Origin: Betaproteobacteria bacterium
GTDB taxonomy: Bacteria > Pseudomonadota > Gammaproteobacteria > Burkholderiales > Casimicrobiaceae
DNA: 64,000 nt
Assembly: GCA_016720425.1 (NCBI GenBank)
Contig: JADKKQ010000004.1
Span: forward strand, 283,475 to 347,474
Direction of reading: 5' to 3'
Shown here: one piece after another, positions 13,792 to 22,629 of the stretch
How positions within the stretch are numbered: position 1 is the stretch's first letter
Layout: every line of letters begins with the position of its first letter
The notes under the pieces: model-generated
What the model saw: only the letters and a program-made list of their open reading frames with translations
Database searches by the model: none
What the model was told of the DNA's origin: nothing
Program-made: the position numbers and the translations under genes

Positions 13792-14421
13792 ATGACGACG
13801 CGACGCACGACCGAGGCACCGAATCCGCGACCGGCCAGGCGCCGCGGCCGCGCGGCGGGCGGCGTGCTGGTCGGGATCTTCATCGGCCTCGTGCTCGGGC
13901 TGGCGCTGGCGGCCGGCGTCGCCTACTACTTCATGCGGGCGCCGAGCCCCTACCAGGCGCCGACCGCGGCGCCGGCGCGGGAGCCGGCACGCGAGCCCGC
14001 CAAGGTCGGCAAGAGCGAGCCGCCGGCCGGCGAGAAGCCGCGCTTCGACTTCTATCGCATCCTGCCCGGGGGCGAGGAGCCGAAGCAGCAGCCGAAAGCG
14101 GCCGAGAAGACGCCCGACAAGGCGGCGCCCGATCGCGCGACCGTCGAGCGCGCGACGCCCGAAGTTGCCGCCAAGGCCGCCAAGCCGGCCGATCGGTTCT
14201 GGCTGCAGGCGGGCTCGTTCGCCGCCGAAGCCGACGCGGAGAACCTGAAGGCGCAGCTCGCGCTGTCCGGCTGGGAGGCCGTGGTCCAGCCGGCGACGCT
14301 GCCGGACAAGGGGCTGCGCTACCGCGTGCGCGTCGGGCCGTACGACAACACCGACGAACTCAACCGCATCAAGGCCGAGCTCTCGCGCCGCGGCTTCGAC
14401 GTGGCGGTGATCAAGTACTGA
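13792..14421 (+). CDS. SPOR-domain membrane protein (FtsN-like)
   Basis: About 209 residues. A basic cytoplasmic N-terminus (RPARRRGRAAGG) is followed by one membrane segment (about residues 24-46), a Pro/Ala/Lys-rich linker, and a C-terminal SPOR domain (WLQAGSFAAEADAENLKAQL ... RVRVGPYDN). SPOR domains bind glycan strands lacking stem peptides at the division site, so a role in cell division or septal peptidoglycan is likely. The region from argS to dsbA is a known betaproteobacterial order. Start: ATG 13792 is preferred; a GTG at 13765 overlapping the argS stop would add nine residues. Confidence 0.9.
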   Translation: MTTRRTTEAPNPRPARRRGRAAGGVLVGIFIGLVLGLALAAGVAYYFMRAPSPYQAPTAAPAREPAREPAKVGKSEPPAGEKPRFDFYRILPGGEEPKQQPKAAEKTPDKAAPDRATVERATPEVAAKAAKPADRFWLQAGSFAAEADAENLKAQLALSGWEAVVQPATLPDKGLRYRVRVGPYDNTDELNRIKAELSRRGFDVAVIKY

Positions 14422-14547
14422 CGGCCGCGATGCGCCCGGGCGGCGGCGCGCCGCGGGAACTCCGGTCGGCGGCAACGGACCAATAGGCGTTATGGCACTT
14501 CCCGGTCGAACGACCGCCCACCTCCCCACTCCAGGAGCACCTCCCCC

Positions 14548-15213
14548 ATGTCATCCGTTCGCAGGATTTACCGCCTCCTGGTGCCGCTCGCCCTGTCGCT
14601 CACCGCCGCGCTGCCGCTGGCGGCGGCCGCGCAGGCACCGGCGCTGCAGGAAGGCACGCACTACCAGCGCCTCAAGACCCCGCAGCCGGTCGACAGCGGC
14701 GACAAGATCGAGGTCCTCGAGTTCTTCAGCTACGGCTGCCCGCACTGCGCCGATCTCGATCCGGTGCTGGTGGGCTGGCAGAAGGCGCTGCCGGCCGACG
14801 TGCAGTTCCGGCGCGTGCCGGTGGGATTCGGCCGCGAAGCCTGGGACAACCTCGGCAAGGCCTACTACACGCTCGAGGCGCTGGGCGTCGAAGCCCGCCT
14901 CACGCCCGAGATGTTCACCGCCATCCATCGCGGCCAGACGAACCTCGCGTCGCCGAAGACCTTCTTCGACTGGGCTGCCGGCAAGGGGCTCGAGCGCAAG
15001 AAGGTCGAGGACATGTTCAACTCCTTCGCCATCGCCGGCAAGATGAACAAGGCGAACCAGGTCGCCAAGGCCTATTCGGTCCAGGGGGTGCCGCTGGTCA
15101 TCGTCGACGGCAAGTTCTCGACGGCGTCCGACAAGGTGGGCGCGCACGCCAACATGCCTTCCGCCATCAACGCGCTGATCGCCAAGGCGAAGACCGAGCG
15201 CAGCAAGAAGTAG
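14548..15213 (+). CDS. dsbA: Thiol:disulfide interchange protein DsbA
   Basis: 221 residues. It is a periplasmic oxidant that introduces disulfides into exported proteins and is re-oxidised by DsbB. An N-terminal signal peptide ends at AAAAQA (about residue 29). The active site is CPHC in FFSYGCPHCADL, and the cis-proline loop is VQGVPLVIVDG. The helical insert lies between them, as in the family. A purine-rich ribosome site (aggagcacc) precedes the ATG. It stands between the SPOR protein and an SDR in the same orientation. Confidence 0.95.
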   Translation: MSSVRRIYRLLVPLALSLTAALPLAAAAQAPALQEGTHYQRLKTPQPVDSGDKIEVLEFFSYGCPHCADLDPVLVGWQKALPADVQFRRVPVGFGREAWDNLGKAYYTLEALGVEARLTPEMFTAIHRGQTNLASPKTFFDWAAGKGLERKKVEDMFNSFAIAGKMNKANQVAKAYSVQGVPLVIVDGKFSTASDKVGAHANMPSAINALIAKAKTERSKK

Positions 15214-15250
15214 CCGCGCGCCGCTTCGCGCGCTGGCGCGGACGCCCCGG

Positions 15251-16042
15251 CTGGAGATCTCCGCCATCGATCGCGTTCGCAACGTCTTCATCACCGGCGC
15301 CGGCAGCGGCATCGGCGCGGCACTGGCGAAGCGCTACGCAGCAACGGGGGCCAACGTCGGCCTGTTCGCGCGCCGGCAGTCGGCGCTCGACGCCGTGGCC
15401 GCGACGCTGCCCGATCCCGCGCGGGTCGCCACCTGGGCCGGAGACGTCGGCGACGCCGCGGCGCTCGCGGCCGCGATCGCGGCGTTTCGCGACCGCTTCG
15501 GCGTGCCCGACGTCGTCGTCGCCAACGCGGGCGTGTCGCGCGGAACGCTGACCGAATTCGCCGAGGACGCCGCGGCCTTCCGTGCGATCCTCGAGACCAA
15601 CGTGCTGGGCATGGTGCACACCTTCCAGCCCTGCATCGCGCCGATGCGCGAGGCGCGCCGCGGCGTGCTCGTCGGCATCGCCAGCGTCGCCGGGTTTCGC
15701 GGCCTGCCGGGTGCCGGCGCGTACTCGGCCTCGAAGGCGGCGGCGATCAGCTACCTCGAGAGCCTGCGCGTCGAGCTCGCGGGCACCGGCGTCGCGGTGG
15801 TGACGATCTGCCCCGGCTACGTGGCGACGCCGATGACTGCCGGCAATCCCTACCGGATGCCGTTCCTGATCGATGCCGACGCGGGGGCGCGGCTGATCGA
15901 GCGCGCCATCCTGCGCCGGCGGCGCTTCTACGTCTTCCCCTGGCCGATGGCCGTGGTGGGGGCGCTGCTGCGCCGCCTGCCGCGGCCGCTCTACGACCGG
16001 CTGTTTCGCAACGCGCCGCGCAAGCCGCGTCACCGCGGATGA
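15251..16042 (+). CDS. Short-chain dehydrogenase/reductase (start uncertain)
   Basis: SDR-family NAD(P)-dependent oxidoreductase, about 260 residues, substrate unknown. The nucleotide-binding motif TGAGSGIG, the NAGVSRG motif, the catalytic Ser in GIASVAGF and the YSASK catalytic pair are all present, as is the family segment ICPGYVATPM. The first in-frame ATG (15395) lies after the glycine-rich motif, so a non-ATG start must be used. The CTG at 15251 (LEISAIDRVRNVFITGAGSG) gives a complete fold but has no clear ribosome site. A small sequence error hiding the true start is the alternative. It is followed by a terminator and a convergent gene. Confidence 0.8.
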   Translation: MEISAIDRVRNVFITGAGSGIGAALAKRYAATGANVGLFARRQSALDAVAATLPDPARVATWAGDVGDAAALAAAIAAFRDRFGVPDVVVANAGVSRGTLTEFAEDAAAFRAILETNVLGMVHTFQPCIAPMREARRGVLVGIASVAGFRGLPGAGAYSASKAAAISYLESLRVELAGTGVAVVTICPGYVATPMTAGNPYRMPFLIDADAGARLIERAILRRRRFYVFPWPMAVVGALLRRLPRPLYDRLFRNAPRKPRHRG

Positions 16043-16083
16043 CCGCCGCCGCGGCGTTGCCCGCAGGGGCGGGGGCCAAAGCA

Positions 16084-16107
16084 CAGGGCCGCCCGGAGGC
16101 GGCCCTG
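16084..16107. terminator. Bidirectional hairpin between SDR and autotransporter genes
   Basis: Perfect 10-bp stem cagggccgcc/ggcggccctg with tetraloop cgga between convergent stops. No long T run. Confidence 0.7.
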
Positions 16108-16133
16108 CGCGCAACGAACTCCGGCGACGCCGG

Positions 16134-17951
16134 TTACATCGGGATGCGCACGCCGACGGTGATGGCGTAGCTGTCGCCGTCGTCCTTGGCCGCGGTGCCC
16201 GAGCCGGTGATGTAGCCGGTGACCTTGCCGAAATCGGCGGCGGCACCGAGGCTGAACTGCATCCAGTTGTCGTCCGGCCGGTAGACGGGAACGCTGAACC
16301 TGCCGCCCATGCCGTAGACGCCGGCGGTGACGCTGCGCTCGTCGTCTTCCATTTCGAATTCCCAGGCGAGCCTGGCGTACGGGCGGATGTTCGCGTACCG
16401 GCCCGAGGCCTGCCAGCCCAGGGAGAGGATCGACGACCGGCGCTCCTGCTGGTCGAAGCCCATCGTGGTGCTGGCCGCGCCCTGCTCCTGGTAGGCGCGG
16501 ACGACGTTGCGCTGGTAGGTGTACCTGGCGGTGGGGCCGTGCAGCCACTCGTCGTAGGTGAACCAGTAGCCGCCCAAGAGGCGCCCGGCCACCGTGTAGC
16601 CGCGGGTGCTGCCGGTCTCGGTGCGCGATGCCGTGCCCAGCGTGATGTCGCGGTGGACGTCGTCGTAGTCGAGGTCGCCGCCGCCGATGGTGGCGCCCGC
16701 GTACCACGGACCCATCCCGTAGCCGACGTAGACGGTCGCCGTCGTCTGCATCAGGTCGTAGCCGCCGCCGCCGAAGTCGCCCTTGTTGTCGGTGAAGCCC
16801 GCGGAAGCGCCGGCGAGCAGGTGCTCGGACAGCTTGATGTCGCCGCCGACCACGAGGGTGTTGAGCGTCGCGTCGCCCGAGCGGAAGCCGCTGTCCAGGT
16901 CCGGATTCGAGTAGTCGTACGCGGCCCAGGCCTCGAACTTGCCGGGGGTCCGCAGCGCGTTGGTGCCGGACAGCATCCGGCCGTCGAGCGCGCGCCAGTT
17001 CGCCTGCTCGGCGGCGAGCGGCGCCTCGGCGAGCACGCCGACCTGCTGCGGCGCGACGACGATCGATGCGGCGTATTGCGCGAGGACGGCATGCGCCGCG
17101 GTGGTCGGATGCACGCCGTCGGCGAACACGTAGTTCTGGGCTGCGTTGGGCGCGACGAAGTTGGCCTGCGTGCAGACCAGCGACGGCGTGGTGCCGCAGG
17201 CTTGCGCGGTCGAGTTCACGAAACCGTAGGCGGTGGGATTGGCGACGATCTCGTTCAACAGCCCTTGCGCGTTGACGCGGATGGTCGGGATGTCGGTGGC
17301 GTTGAGCGCCGCGAAGAGCGTGCTGTTGAACAGGCCTGCCAGCGCGGAGACCGAACCCGCGACCGGCGTCCCGGCGAAGGCGGGCGTCTTGCCCGGGTCG
17401 GGGATGTTGCCGACCAGGATGTACTGCGCGCCGGCAGCGCGCAGCACGCCCACCTGCTGCGCGAGCTGGGTGGCTGCGGTCGCGAGGTTGGCCTGCGCCT
17501 GCGCGGCGGTGATGGCGCCCGACTGCACGTCGCTCAGTTGCACGAACAGGTCGTTGGCGCCCGCCCAGACCGAGTAGATGGCGTTACTATCCAGCGGTCC
17601 CTTGGCGAGCAGCTGCTGGATCTGCGTGGCGACCGGAACTGCGGCCCCGGTAGGTGCCGTGGCGGGATAGCCCGGCGACAGGGTGACCCGTGCGCCGCCG
17701 TAGGCATAGTCGTTGCCACCCTGGTTTGCCGGGCTGGCCGAAAAACCGAAGCTCTGCGCGAACGGCTGCGCCCAGACCGGGCCGGGGTTGGTCGTGAACA
17801 TGCCGGTGCCGGGCGGCAGCACCGGTTTGTACGACCCCATGTCGGTCAAGCTGTCGCCGAAGAAGTACACGTTGCTGAACTGCGCCATCGCCGGCGCGGC
17901 CAGGCCCAGTGCCAGCGCCGTCGCGAGCGCGGTGCGGGTGAAGATCCTCAT
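16134..17951 (-). CDS. GDSL-family esterase autotransporter
   Basis: 605 residues. Signal peptide (MRIFTRTALATALALGLAAPAMA), then a passenger with the GDSL lipase/esterase blocks: FGDSLTDMG (catalytic Ser), the WAGANDLF block with the oxyanion Asn, and DGVHPTT with the catalytic Asp and His. The C-terminal 270 or so residues are a type V autotransporter beta-barrel (alternating aromatic/polar strands, ending AITVGVRIPM). This matches the EstA/EstP class, where an esterase is displayed on the outer surface. ATG 17951 is chosen because it starts the signal peptide and has a GGAGATT ribosome site. The frame stays open further upstream, but that part is not protein-like. Confidence 0.93.
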   Translation of the reverse strand: MRIFTRTALATALALGLAAPAMAQFSNVYFFGDSLTDMGSYKPVLPPGTGMFTTNPGPVWAQPFAQSFGFSASPANQGGNDYAYGGARVTLSPGYPATAPTGAAVPVATQIQQLLAKGPLDSNAIYSVWAGANDLFVQLSDVQSGAITAAQAQANLATAATQLAQQVGVLRAAGAQYILVGNIPDPGKTPAFAGTPVAGSVSALAGLFNSTLFAALNATDIPTIRVNAQGLLNEIVANPTAYGFVNSTAQACGTTPSLVCTQANFVAPNAAQNYVFADGVHPTTAAHAVLAQYAASIVVAPQQVGVLAEAPLAAEQANWRALDGRMLSGTNALRTPGKFEAWAAYDYSNPDLDSGFRSGDATLNTLVVGGDIKLSEHLLAGASAGFTDNKGDFGGGGYDLMQTTATVYVGYGMGPWYAGATIGGGDLDYDDVHRDITLGTASRTETGSTRGYTVAGRLLGGYWFTYDEWLHGPTARYTYQRNVVRAYQEQGAASTTMGFDQQERRSSILSLGWQASGRYANIRPYARLAWEFEMEDDERSVTAGVYGMGGRFSVPVYRPDDNWMQFSLGAAADFGKVTGYITGSGTAAKDDGDSYAITVGVRIPM

Positions 17952-18016
17952 GAGTCCAATCTCCTCGGATGCGGAAGTGTGTCGGGGGAACGGGCGAAGC
18001 GGAACGTCCGCCGGGG

Positions 18017-18034
18017 ATTCTAATCCAATTGGAT
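18017..18034 (-). promoter_or_regulatory. Candidate promoter/operator of the GDSL autotransporter
   Basis: On the minus strand a TAGAAT (-10-like, 18022-18017) sits directly after a perfect 12-bp palindrome atccaattggat (18023-18034), 65 bases upstream of the autotransporter ATG. No good -35 is visible, which would fit an activator- or repressor-controlled promoter. Based on pattern only. Confidence 0.35.
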
Positions 18035-18132
18035 GTGGCCGCGGTTGCCTGAAGCGTCGACAGGGGTCAACGGCCCGGCGCCTTCGCCCGTTCTGGTCGC
18101 AACGGTCGGAATCCGCAACCCAGGAGGTGCCC

Positions 18133-20202
18133 ATGTGGCGAGGCAAGCGCGAACCAAGCAGGGGCTGGAGCCTCGCGGTCGGTGTGCTGTTCGCGGGCCT
18201 GGCGCTGTTTGCCGTCGGCGCGATCGCGGCCGACGACGACGAGCTGCCGGGGCGCGTGGGCCGCGTCGCCGACTTCGCCGGCGAGTTGTTCCTGTCGCCG
18301 CAGGATCGGCCCGCCGACTGGTCGCCGGTCGGGCTCAATTATCCGGTCACCTCCGGCGACAACCTCTGGGTCTCCGGTGACGGCCGCGCCGAGATCGACT
18401 ACGGCGGCGGGCAGTTCCGTCTCGCCGGCGACACCAACCTGCACGTGTCGCGCCTCGACGATCGGCAGCTGGCGCTGTTCGTCGCCCAGGGCCGGCTGAT
18501 CGTCCGCCTGCGCTTTCTCGATCGCGGCGAGATCGCGACCGTCGATGCGCCGAACACCCAGATCCAGCTGACGCGGCCGGGCCTCTACCGGGTCGAGGTC
18601 GGCGCCGATCGCGGCACGACGACGGTGGTCGTCCGCGAAGGCGAAGCGATCGTCGCCATCGTCGGCGGCGCCCAGCAGGTCCTGCCCGGGCAGACGGCCA
18701 GCCTGACGGGCGCGGAACCGGCGTATGCCGAGGTGCACAGCGGGATCGGGATCGACGGCTTCGACGCCTGGAGCGCCGACCGCGACCGCCGCTACGAGCG
18801 CAGCCACGCGGGCAGCTACGTTTCGCGGCAGATGGTCGGCTGGGCCGATCTCGACGAATACGGCACCTGGGACACGCACCCAACCTACGGTGCGGTCTGG
18901 TACCCGACGTCGGTCGCCGTCGGCTGGGCCCCGTATCGCTACGGCCGCTGGACCTACGCCGGCAGCTGGGGCTGGACCTGGGTCGACGACGCGCCCTGGG
19001 GCTATGCGCCGTCGCACTACGGTCGCTGGGCGTGGATCGGCAGTCGCTGGGGCTGGTGTCCCGGCACCTACGTCGCGCGCCCGGTCTGGGCCCCCGCCCT
19101 GGTCGGCTGGTACGGCGGCTCCGGGTGGTCGGTGTCCGTCAACGCCGGCGCACCGGTCTACGGCTGGGTGCCGCTCGGCTGGGGCGACCCCTACGTGCCG
19201 TGGTGGGGCCGCGGCGGCTGCGGCCAGCGCTGCTGGACGCACTACAACCGTCCGTACGCGGTGCCCTACGTGGCCAACCGCGCCGAGCGCCCGCACGCGC
19301 CGCCGACCGTCTACGCGAACAGCCGGGTGCCCGGCGCGATCACCGCGGTCGCCGGCTCGACGATGGCCGGCCGCCGGCCGGTCGCGCCCAACGTCATCGC
19401 GCTGCCGGCGGGCGCGGCGCACGCGCCGGTGATGGGCAGTGCGCCGGCGCTGAAGCCGCTGCGCATCCCCGAAACGCGGCTGAACGCCCAGGCTCCGACG
19501 CCGGCGTCGACGTTCTATCCGAGCGCGAAGCCGCGGCTCGCCATCACCCCACCGACGGGCGCTCCCGCCCGGGCCGACGCTCCGGCAGCGCGTCCGGCGT
19601 TCGATCGCGCGCCGGTCTCGGTGCGGCCGGCGCCGGTGACCCCGGCGGCGACGCCCGGCACCGCGACGCCTCCGACGACGATCCGGCCGCCGACCGTCGG
19701 CGACCGGGCCGGGCGCGCGCCGGCAGCGGTGGCACCGCCGGGACGCAGCGGAACGTCGTCACCGCTGACCGCGGTGCCTCCGGCGCGGGTCGAGGCGCCC
19801 GCGGCACCGGCGCGCGCACCGACGGCCGCGGCGCCGGCGGGACGCAGCGGATCGTGGCCACCCGCGACCGCGGTGCCCCCGGCGCGGGTCGAAGCGCCCG
19901 CGGCGCCCGCCCGTGCGCCGCAGTCCGGCGCCGTGCCCCGCACCTCCGGCGCGAGCTCCATCGCCTTGCCGCCGACGCCGATGCGCGTCGCGCCAACGCC
20001 CGGCGCGTCGGCGCCGCCGGCACCGGTGGCGGCTCCCGTCGCGCCCGCCCCCGGTCCGGCGCCGCGCGCCGCTCCGCAGCGGGAGAGTCGCGGCCCCGCG
20101 CCGGCGCACGCGGCGCCGGGCGGTGCGGCGGGCGAGAACCCGCGCGGCGGCCCGAGGAGCGCCGTCGAAGGCGCGGGTCAGGGATCGGCGCCCGGCCGCT
20201 GA
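18133..20202 (+). CDS. Secreted FecR-like, Trp-rich (DUF6600-type) and Pro/Ala-rich protein
   Basis: 689 residues. A signal peptide or N-terminal anchor (basic MWRGKREPSRGW plus hydrophobic segment to about residue 33) is followed by a FecR-like beta domain (about 70-200; GDNLWVSGDGRAEIDYGGG). Next is a Trp/Tyr/Gly-rich domain (about 230-390) built of repeated motifs such as YGRWTYAGSWGWTWV and HYGRWAWIGSRWGW, as in DUF6600 proteins. The last 250 residues are Pro/Ala-rich, low complexity, with a 33-residue tandem duplication. A strong ribosome site (aggaggtgccc) fixes ATG 18133. Likely periplasmic or surface-exposed; function unknown. It is followed by a terminator and divergent in promoter from the autotransporter. 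Confidence 0.8.
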   Translation: MWRGKREPSRGWSLAVGVLFAGLALFAVGAIAADDDELPGRVGRVADFAGELFLSPQDRPADWSPVGLNYPVTSGDNLWVSGDGRAEIDYGGGQFRLAGDTNLHVSRLDDRQLALFVAQGRLIVRLRFLDRGEIATVDAPNTQIQLTRPGLYRVEVGADRGTTTVVVREGEAIVAIVGGAQQVLPGQTASLTGAEPAYAEVHSGIGIDGFDAWSADRDRRYERSHAGSYVSRQMVGWADLDEYGTWDTHPTYGAVWYPTSVAVGWAPYRYGRWTYAGSWGWTWVDDAPWGYAPSHYGRWAWIGSRWGWCPGTYVARPVWAPALVGWYGGSGWSVSVNAGAPVYGWVPLGWGDPYVPWWGRGGCGQRCWTHYNRPYAVPYVANRAERPHAPPTVYANSRVPGAITAVAGSTMAGRRPVAPNVIALPAGAAHAPVMGSAPALKPLRIPETRLNAQAPTPASTFYPSAKPRLAITPPTGAPARADAPAARPAFDRAPVSVRPAPVTPAATPGTATPPTTIRPPTVGDRAGRAPAAVAPPGRSGTSSPLTAVPPARVEAPAAPARAPTAAAPAGRSGSWPPATAVPPARVEAPAAPARAPQSGAVPRTSGASSIALPPTPMRVAPTPGASAPPAPVAAPVAPAPGPAPRAAPQRESRGPAPAHAAPGGAAGENPRGGPRSAVEGAGQGSAPGR
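19741..19917 (+). repeat. 99-bp in-frame tandem duplication in the Pro/Ala-rich tail
   Basis: Two consecutive units of 99 bases (33 codons) starting at 19741 and 19840. They encode the shared segments GRSG and TAVPPARVEAPAAPARAP. The second copy decays after about 19917. Period is a multiple of three, so copy-number change keeps the frame. Confidence 0.8.
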
Positions 20203-20230
20203 CGTCCGGGCCGGCGTCACCCCGAAAAAA

Positions 20231-20257
20231 AACGCCGGGCTTCCCCGGCGTTTTTTT
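20231..20257. terminator. Bidirectional terminator, stem with A and T tracts
   Basis: Stem aacgccggg/cccggcgtt with loop cttc, preceded by a run of A and followed by seven T, so it works as an intrinsic terminator on both strands between the convergent FecR-like and glycine-zipper genes. Confidence 0.93.
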
Positions 20258-20282
20258 GGCGGCGACGCGGTTGCGGCGAGCG

Positions 20283-20714
20283 TCAGTTGGCGACCAGCGC
20301 GAGGCGCTTGCCGCCGTCGACCAGCTTCACCCGCTCGCCCTCCTTGACGGTCGGCTGGGCGCTGTAGGTGAACGAGCGCGTCTGGCCGCCGTCCATCTTG
20401 ATCGTCACCGACCAGTAGGACTTCTTCTTGGCGCTCTTCTCGATCTGGTGGCCGGCGTAGGCGCCGCCCCCGGCGCCGGCGATCGTCGCCAGCGTCTTGC
20501 CGGTGCCGCCGCCGATCTGGTGCCCGAGGACGCCGCCGACGACGCCGCCGGCCACGGCGCCGAGACCGCTGCCCTCGCCCTTTTCCTCGACGTAGCGGAC
20601 GCTCTGCACGACGCCGCAGTCGGTGCACTTCGCCTGCGCGAACGCGCCTCCGGACAGCAGCGTGGCGGCGAACGCGAGGCCGAGGCCGAGACGGTTCAGG
20701 AACGATCGCTGCAT
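20283..20714 (-). CDS. Glycine-zipper 2TM (SlyB/Pcp-like) envelope protein
   Basis: 143 residues. Signal peptide MQRSFLNRLGLGLAFAATLLSGGAFA, then CTDCG. The cysteine spacing is not a clear lipobox, so lipidation is uncertain. The centre is a Gly-zipper: AVAGGVVGGVLGHQIGGGTG and ATIAGAGGGAYAGHQIEK, typical of the Rick_17kDa/SlyB family of outer-membrane-associated proteins. The C-terminal 50 residues form a small beta domain (WSVTIKMDGGQTRSF). Start chosen at the signal peptide (ATG 20714), since the frame is open upstream into phaC. Role probably in envelope integrity, inferred from the family. Confidence 0.85.
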   Translation of the reverse strand: MQRSFLNRLGLGLAFAATLLSGGAFAQAKCTDCGVVQSVRYVEEKGEGSGLGAVAGGVVGGVLGHQIGGGTGKTLATIAGAGGGAYAGHQIEKSAKKKSYWSVTIKMDGGQTRSFTYSAQPTVKEGERVKLVDGGKRLALVAN

Positions 20715-20770
20715 GGAGGCCCTTCGTGGTGGGTTCGAACGCTGTTTCGGGTGTCGGCGCCGCCTGCGGA

Positions 20771-22591
20771 TCAGCCCTCGGCGCGCATCTTGGCGTAGCT
20801 GCCGGGGGCCGCCTCGATGACCTTGAGCTTGCCCTTGCCGGGCACCCGCGCCGCAACCTGCGCACCGAGGTTCGGCTTCAGCCACTCCAGCCAGTCGTTC
20901 CACCACGAGCCCTCGAACTGCCGGGCGCCGCTCAGCCACTCGTCGGGCTTCGCGGGCAGCTGTTCGTTGGTCCAGTAACCGTACTTGTTCGCCGCCGGCG
21001 GGTTGATCATCCCGGCGATGTGGCCGGAACCGGAGAGCACGAAGCGCGACTTGCCGCCGAAGAGCTGCGGACCGGAGTACGTCGCCTTCCACGGCGCGAT
21101 GTGGTCCTCGATCGCCGACACGAAGTAGGCCGGCGCGGTGATCTTCGACAGGTCGATCGGCACGCCGTCGAGGGTGATGCCGCCGGGCTCGCGCAGCTTG
21201 TTGTTCATGTACATGTTGCGCAGGTACCAGCTGTGCATCGTCGCCGGCATCCGCGTCGAGTCCTGGTTCCAGTGCAGCAGGTCGAACGGGAACGGGTCGC
21301 GGCCCATCAGGTAGTTGTTGATGACGAACGACCAGATGAGGTCGTTCGAGCGCAGCAGGTTGAACGTGGTCGCCATCTCGGCGCCGTCGAGGAAGCCGCG
21401 CTCGTTCATCTTCTTCTCGAGCGACGACACCTGCCCCTCGTCGATGAAGACCTCGAGCTCGCCGGTGCGGACGAAGTCGACCAGCGAGGTCATGAACGAC
21501 GCGCTGGCGATGCGCCTGTCCTTCTTCGCCGCCATGTAGGCGAGCGTCGCGGCGAGCAGCGTGCCGCCGAGGCAGTAGCCCAGCGCGTTGACCTCCTTCT
21601 CGCCGGTGGCCTGCTCGATCTTGTCCAGCGCGGTCATCGGCCCCTCGAGCAGGTAGTCGACGAAATCCTTGTGCGACAGCCGCTCGTCCGGATTGACCCA
21701 CGACATCAGGAACACCGTCATCCCCTGGTCGACGCACCACTTGACCAGCGAGTTCTTCTCGCGCAGGTCCATGATGTAGTACTTGTTGATCCACGGCGGG
21801 ACGATCAGCAGCGGGCGCTTGTGCACCTTGGCCGTCGACGGCTCGAACTGCAGCAGCTGCATCAGCTCGTTCTGGTAGACGACCTTGCCCGGCGTGGTCG
21901 CGATGTTGACGCCGAGCTCGAAGGCCTTGCTGTCGGTCATCGAGATCCGCAGCTGGCCGTTGCCGCGCTCGATGTCGTCGAGCAGGTTGTGCAGGCCCTT
22001 GACCAGGTTCTGGCCGCCGGTCGCCACCGTCTCGCGGAACACCTCGGGGTTGGTCAGCGCGAAATTCGACGGCGCCAGCGCGTCGATGTACTGGCGGGTG
22101 AAGAAGTCGACCTTCTTGCGCGATCCGGGATCGAGGCCCTCGACGTTGGCGACGGTGGTGTTGAGCCAGCGCGAGGTGATGAGGTAGCTCTGCTTGATGT
22201 AGTCGAACAGGAAGTGCTCTTCCCAGTCGTCGTGCTTGAAGCGCTTGTCGCCCTTGGCCGGCACCGCGACCGGCTCGCCGGCGGCGCCCATCGCCTTCAT
22301 CAGCGACGACTGCCAGAGGCTCATGTAGTCCCACCACAGGTTCATCTGCGCCTCGGCCATGCGGTAGGGGTTCGCCAGCATCTTCGAGGCGAGCTCCATG
22401 AACGCCTTGCCGATGCCGAGCTCGTCGGCCATCATCGACTGGCCGGACTCGGCCTGCCGGGTGGCGAAGTCGCCCATCAGCTTGGCGCTCTTCTCGGCGG
22501 CGGCGGCGAGCGAATCGGCGAGCGCGATCGGGTCGTAGGCGGGCTTGGACGGGGTTTCGGGGGCGGCGGCGGGCTTGGCGGGCGCGGACAT
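20771..22591 (-). CDS. phaC: Class I poly(3-hydroxyalkanoate) synthase
   Basis: 606 residues, class I size. It polymerises (R)-3-hydroxyacyl-CoA into PHA storage granules. The alpha/beta-hydrolase core has the lipase-like box GYCLGGT with the catalytic cysteine; the Asp and His are in SAIEDHIAPW and SGSGHIAGM. The conserved WNxD-type segment DLLHWNQDSTRMP and the N-terminal region (LADSLAAAAEKSAKLMGDF) fit class I. Start at ATG 22591 (MSAPAKPAAAPET). The frame continues upstream without similarity. No phaA/phaB next to it, though an acetyl-CoA acetyltransferase lies 3 kb away in the leucine cluster. Confidence 0.96.
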   Translation of the reverse strand: MSAPAKPAAAPETPSKPAYDPIALADSLAAAAEKSAKLMGDFATRQAESGQSMMADELGIGKAFMELASKMLANPYRMAEAQMNLWWDYMSLWQSSLMKAMGAAGEPVAVPAKGDKRFKHDDWEEHFLFDYIKQSYLITSRWLNTTVANVEGLDPGSRKKVDFFTRQYIDALAPSNFALTNPEVFRETVATGGQNLVKGLHNLLDDIERGNGQLRISMTDSKAFELGVNIATTPGKVVYQNELMQLLQFEPSTAKVHKRPLLIVPPWINKYYIMDLREKNSLVKWCVDQGMTVFLMSWVNPDERLSHKDFVDYLLEGPMTALDKIEQATGEKEVNALGYCLGGTLLAATLAYMAAKKDRRIASASFMTSLVDFVRTGELEVFIDEGQVSSLEKKMNERGFLDGAEMATTFNLLRSNDLIWSFVINNYLMGRDPFPFDLLHWNQDSTRMPATMHSWYLRNMYMNNKLREPGGITLDGVPIDLSKITAPAYFVSAIEDHIAPWKATYSGPQLFGGKSRFVLSGSGHIAGMINPPAANKYGYWTNEQLPAKPDEWLSGARQFEGSWWNDWLEWLKPNLGAQVAARVPGKGKLKVIEAAPGSYAKMRAEG

Positions 22592-22629
22592 GGCGGGGCT
22601 CTTTCGGGCGTTGAGGTTCAGGAAGGATG

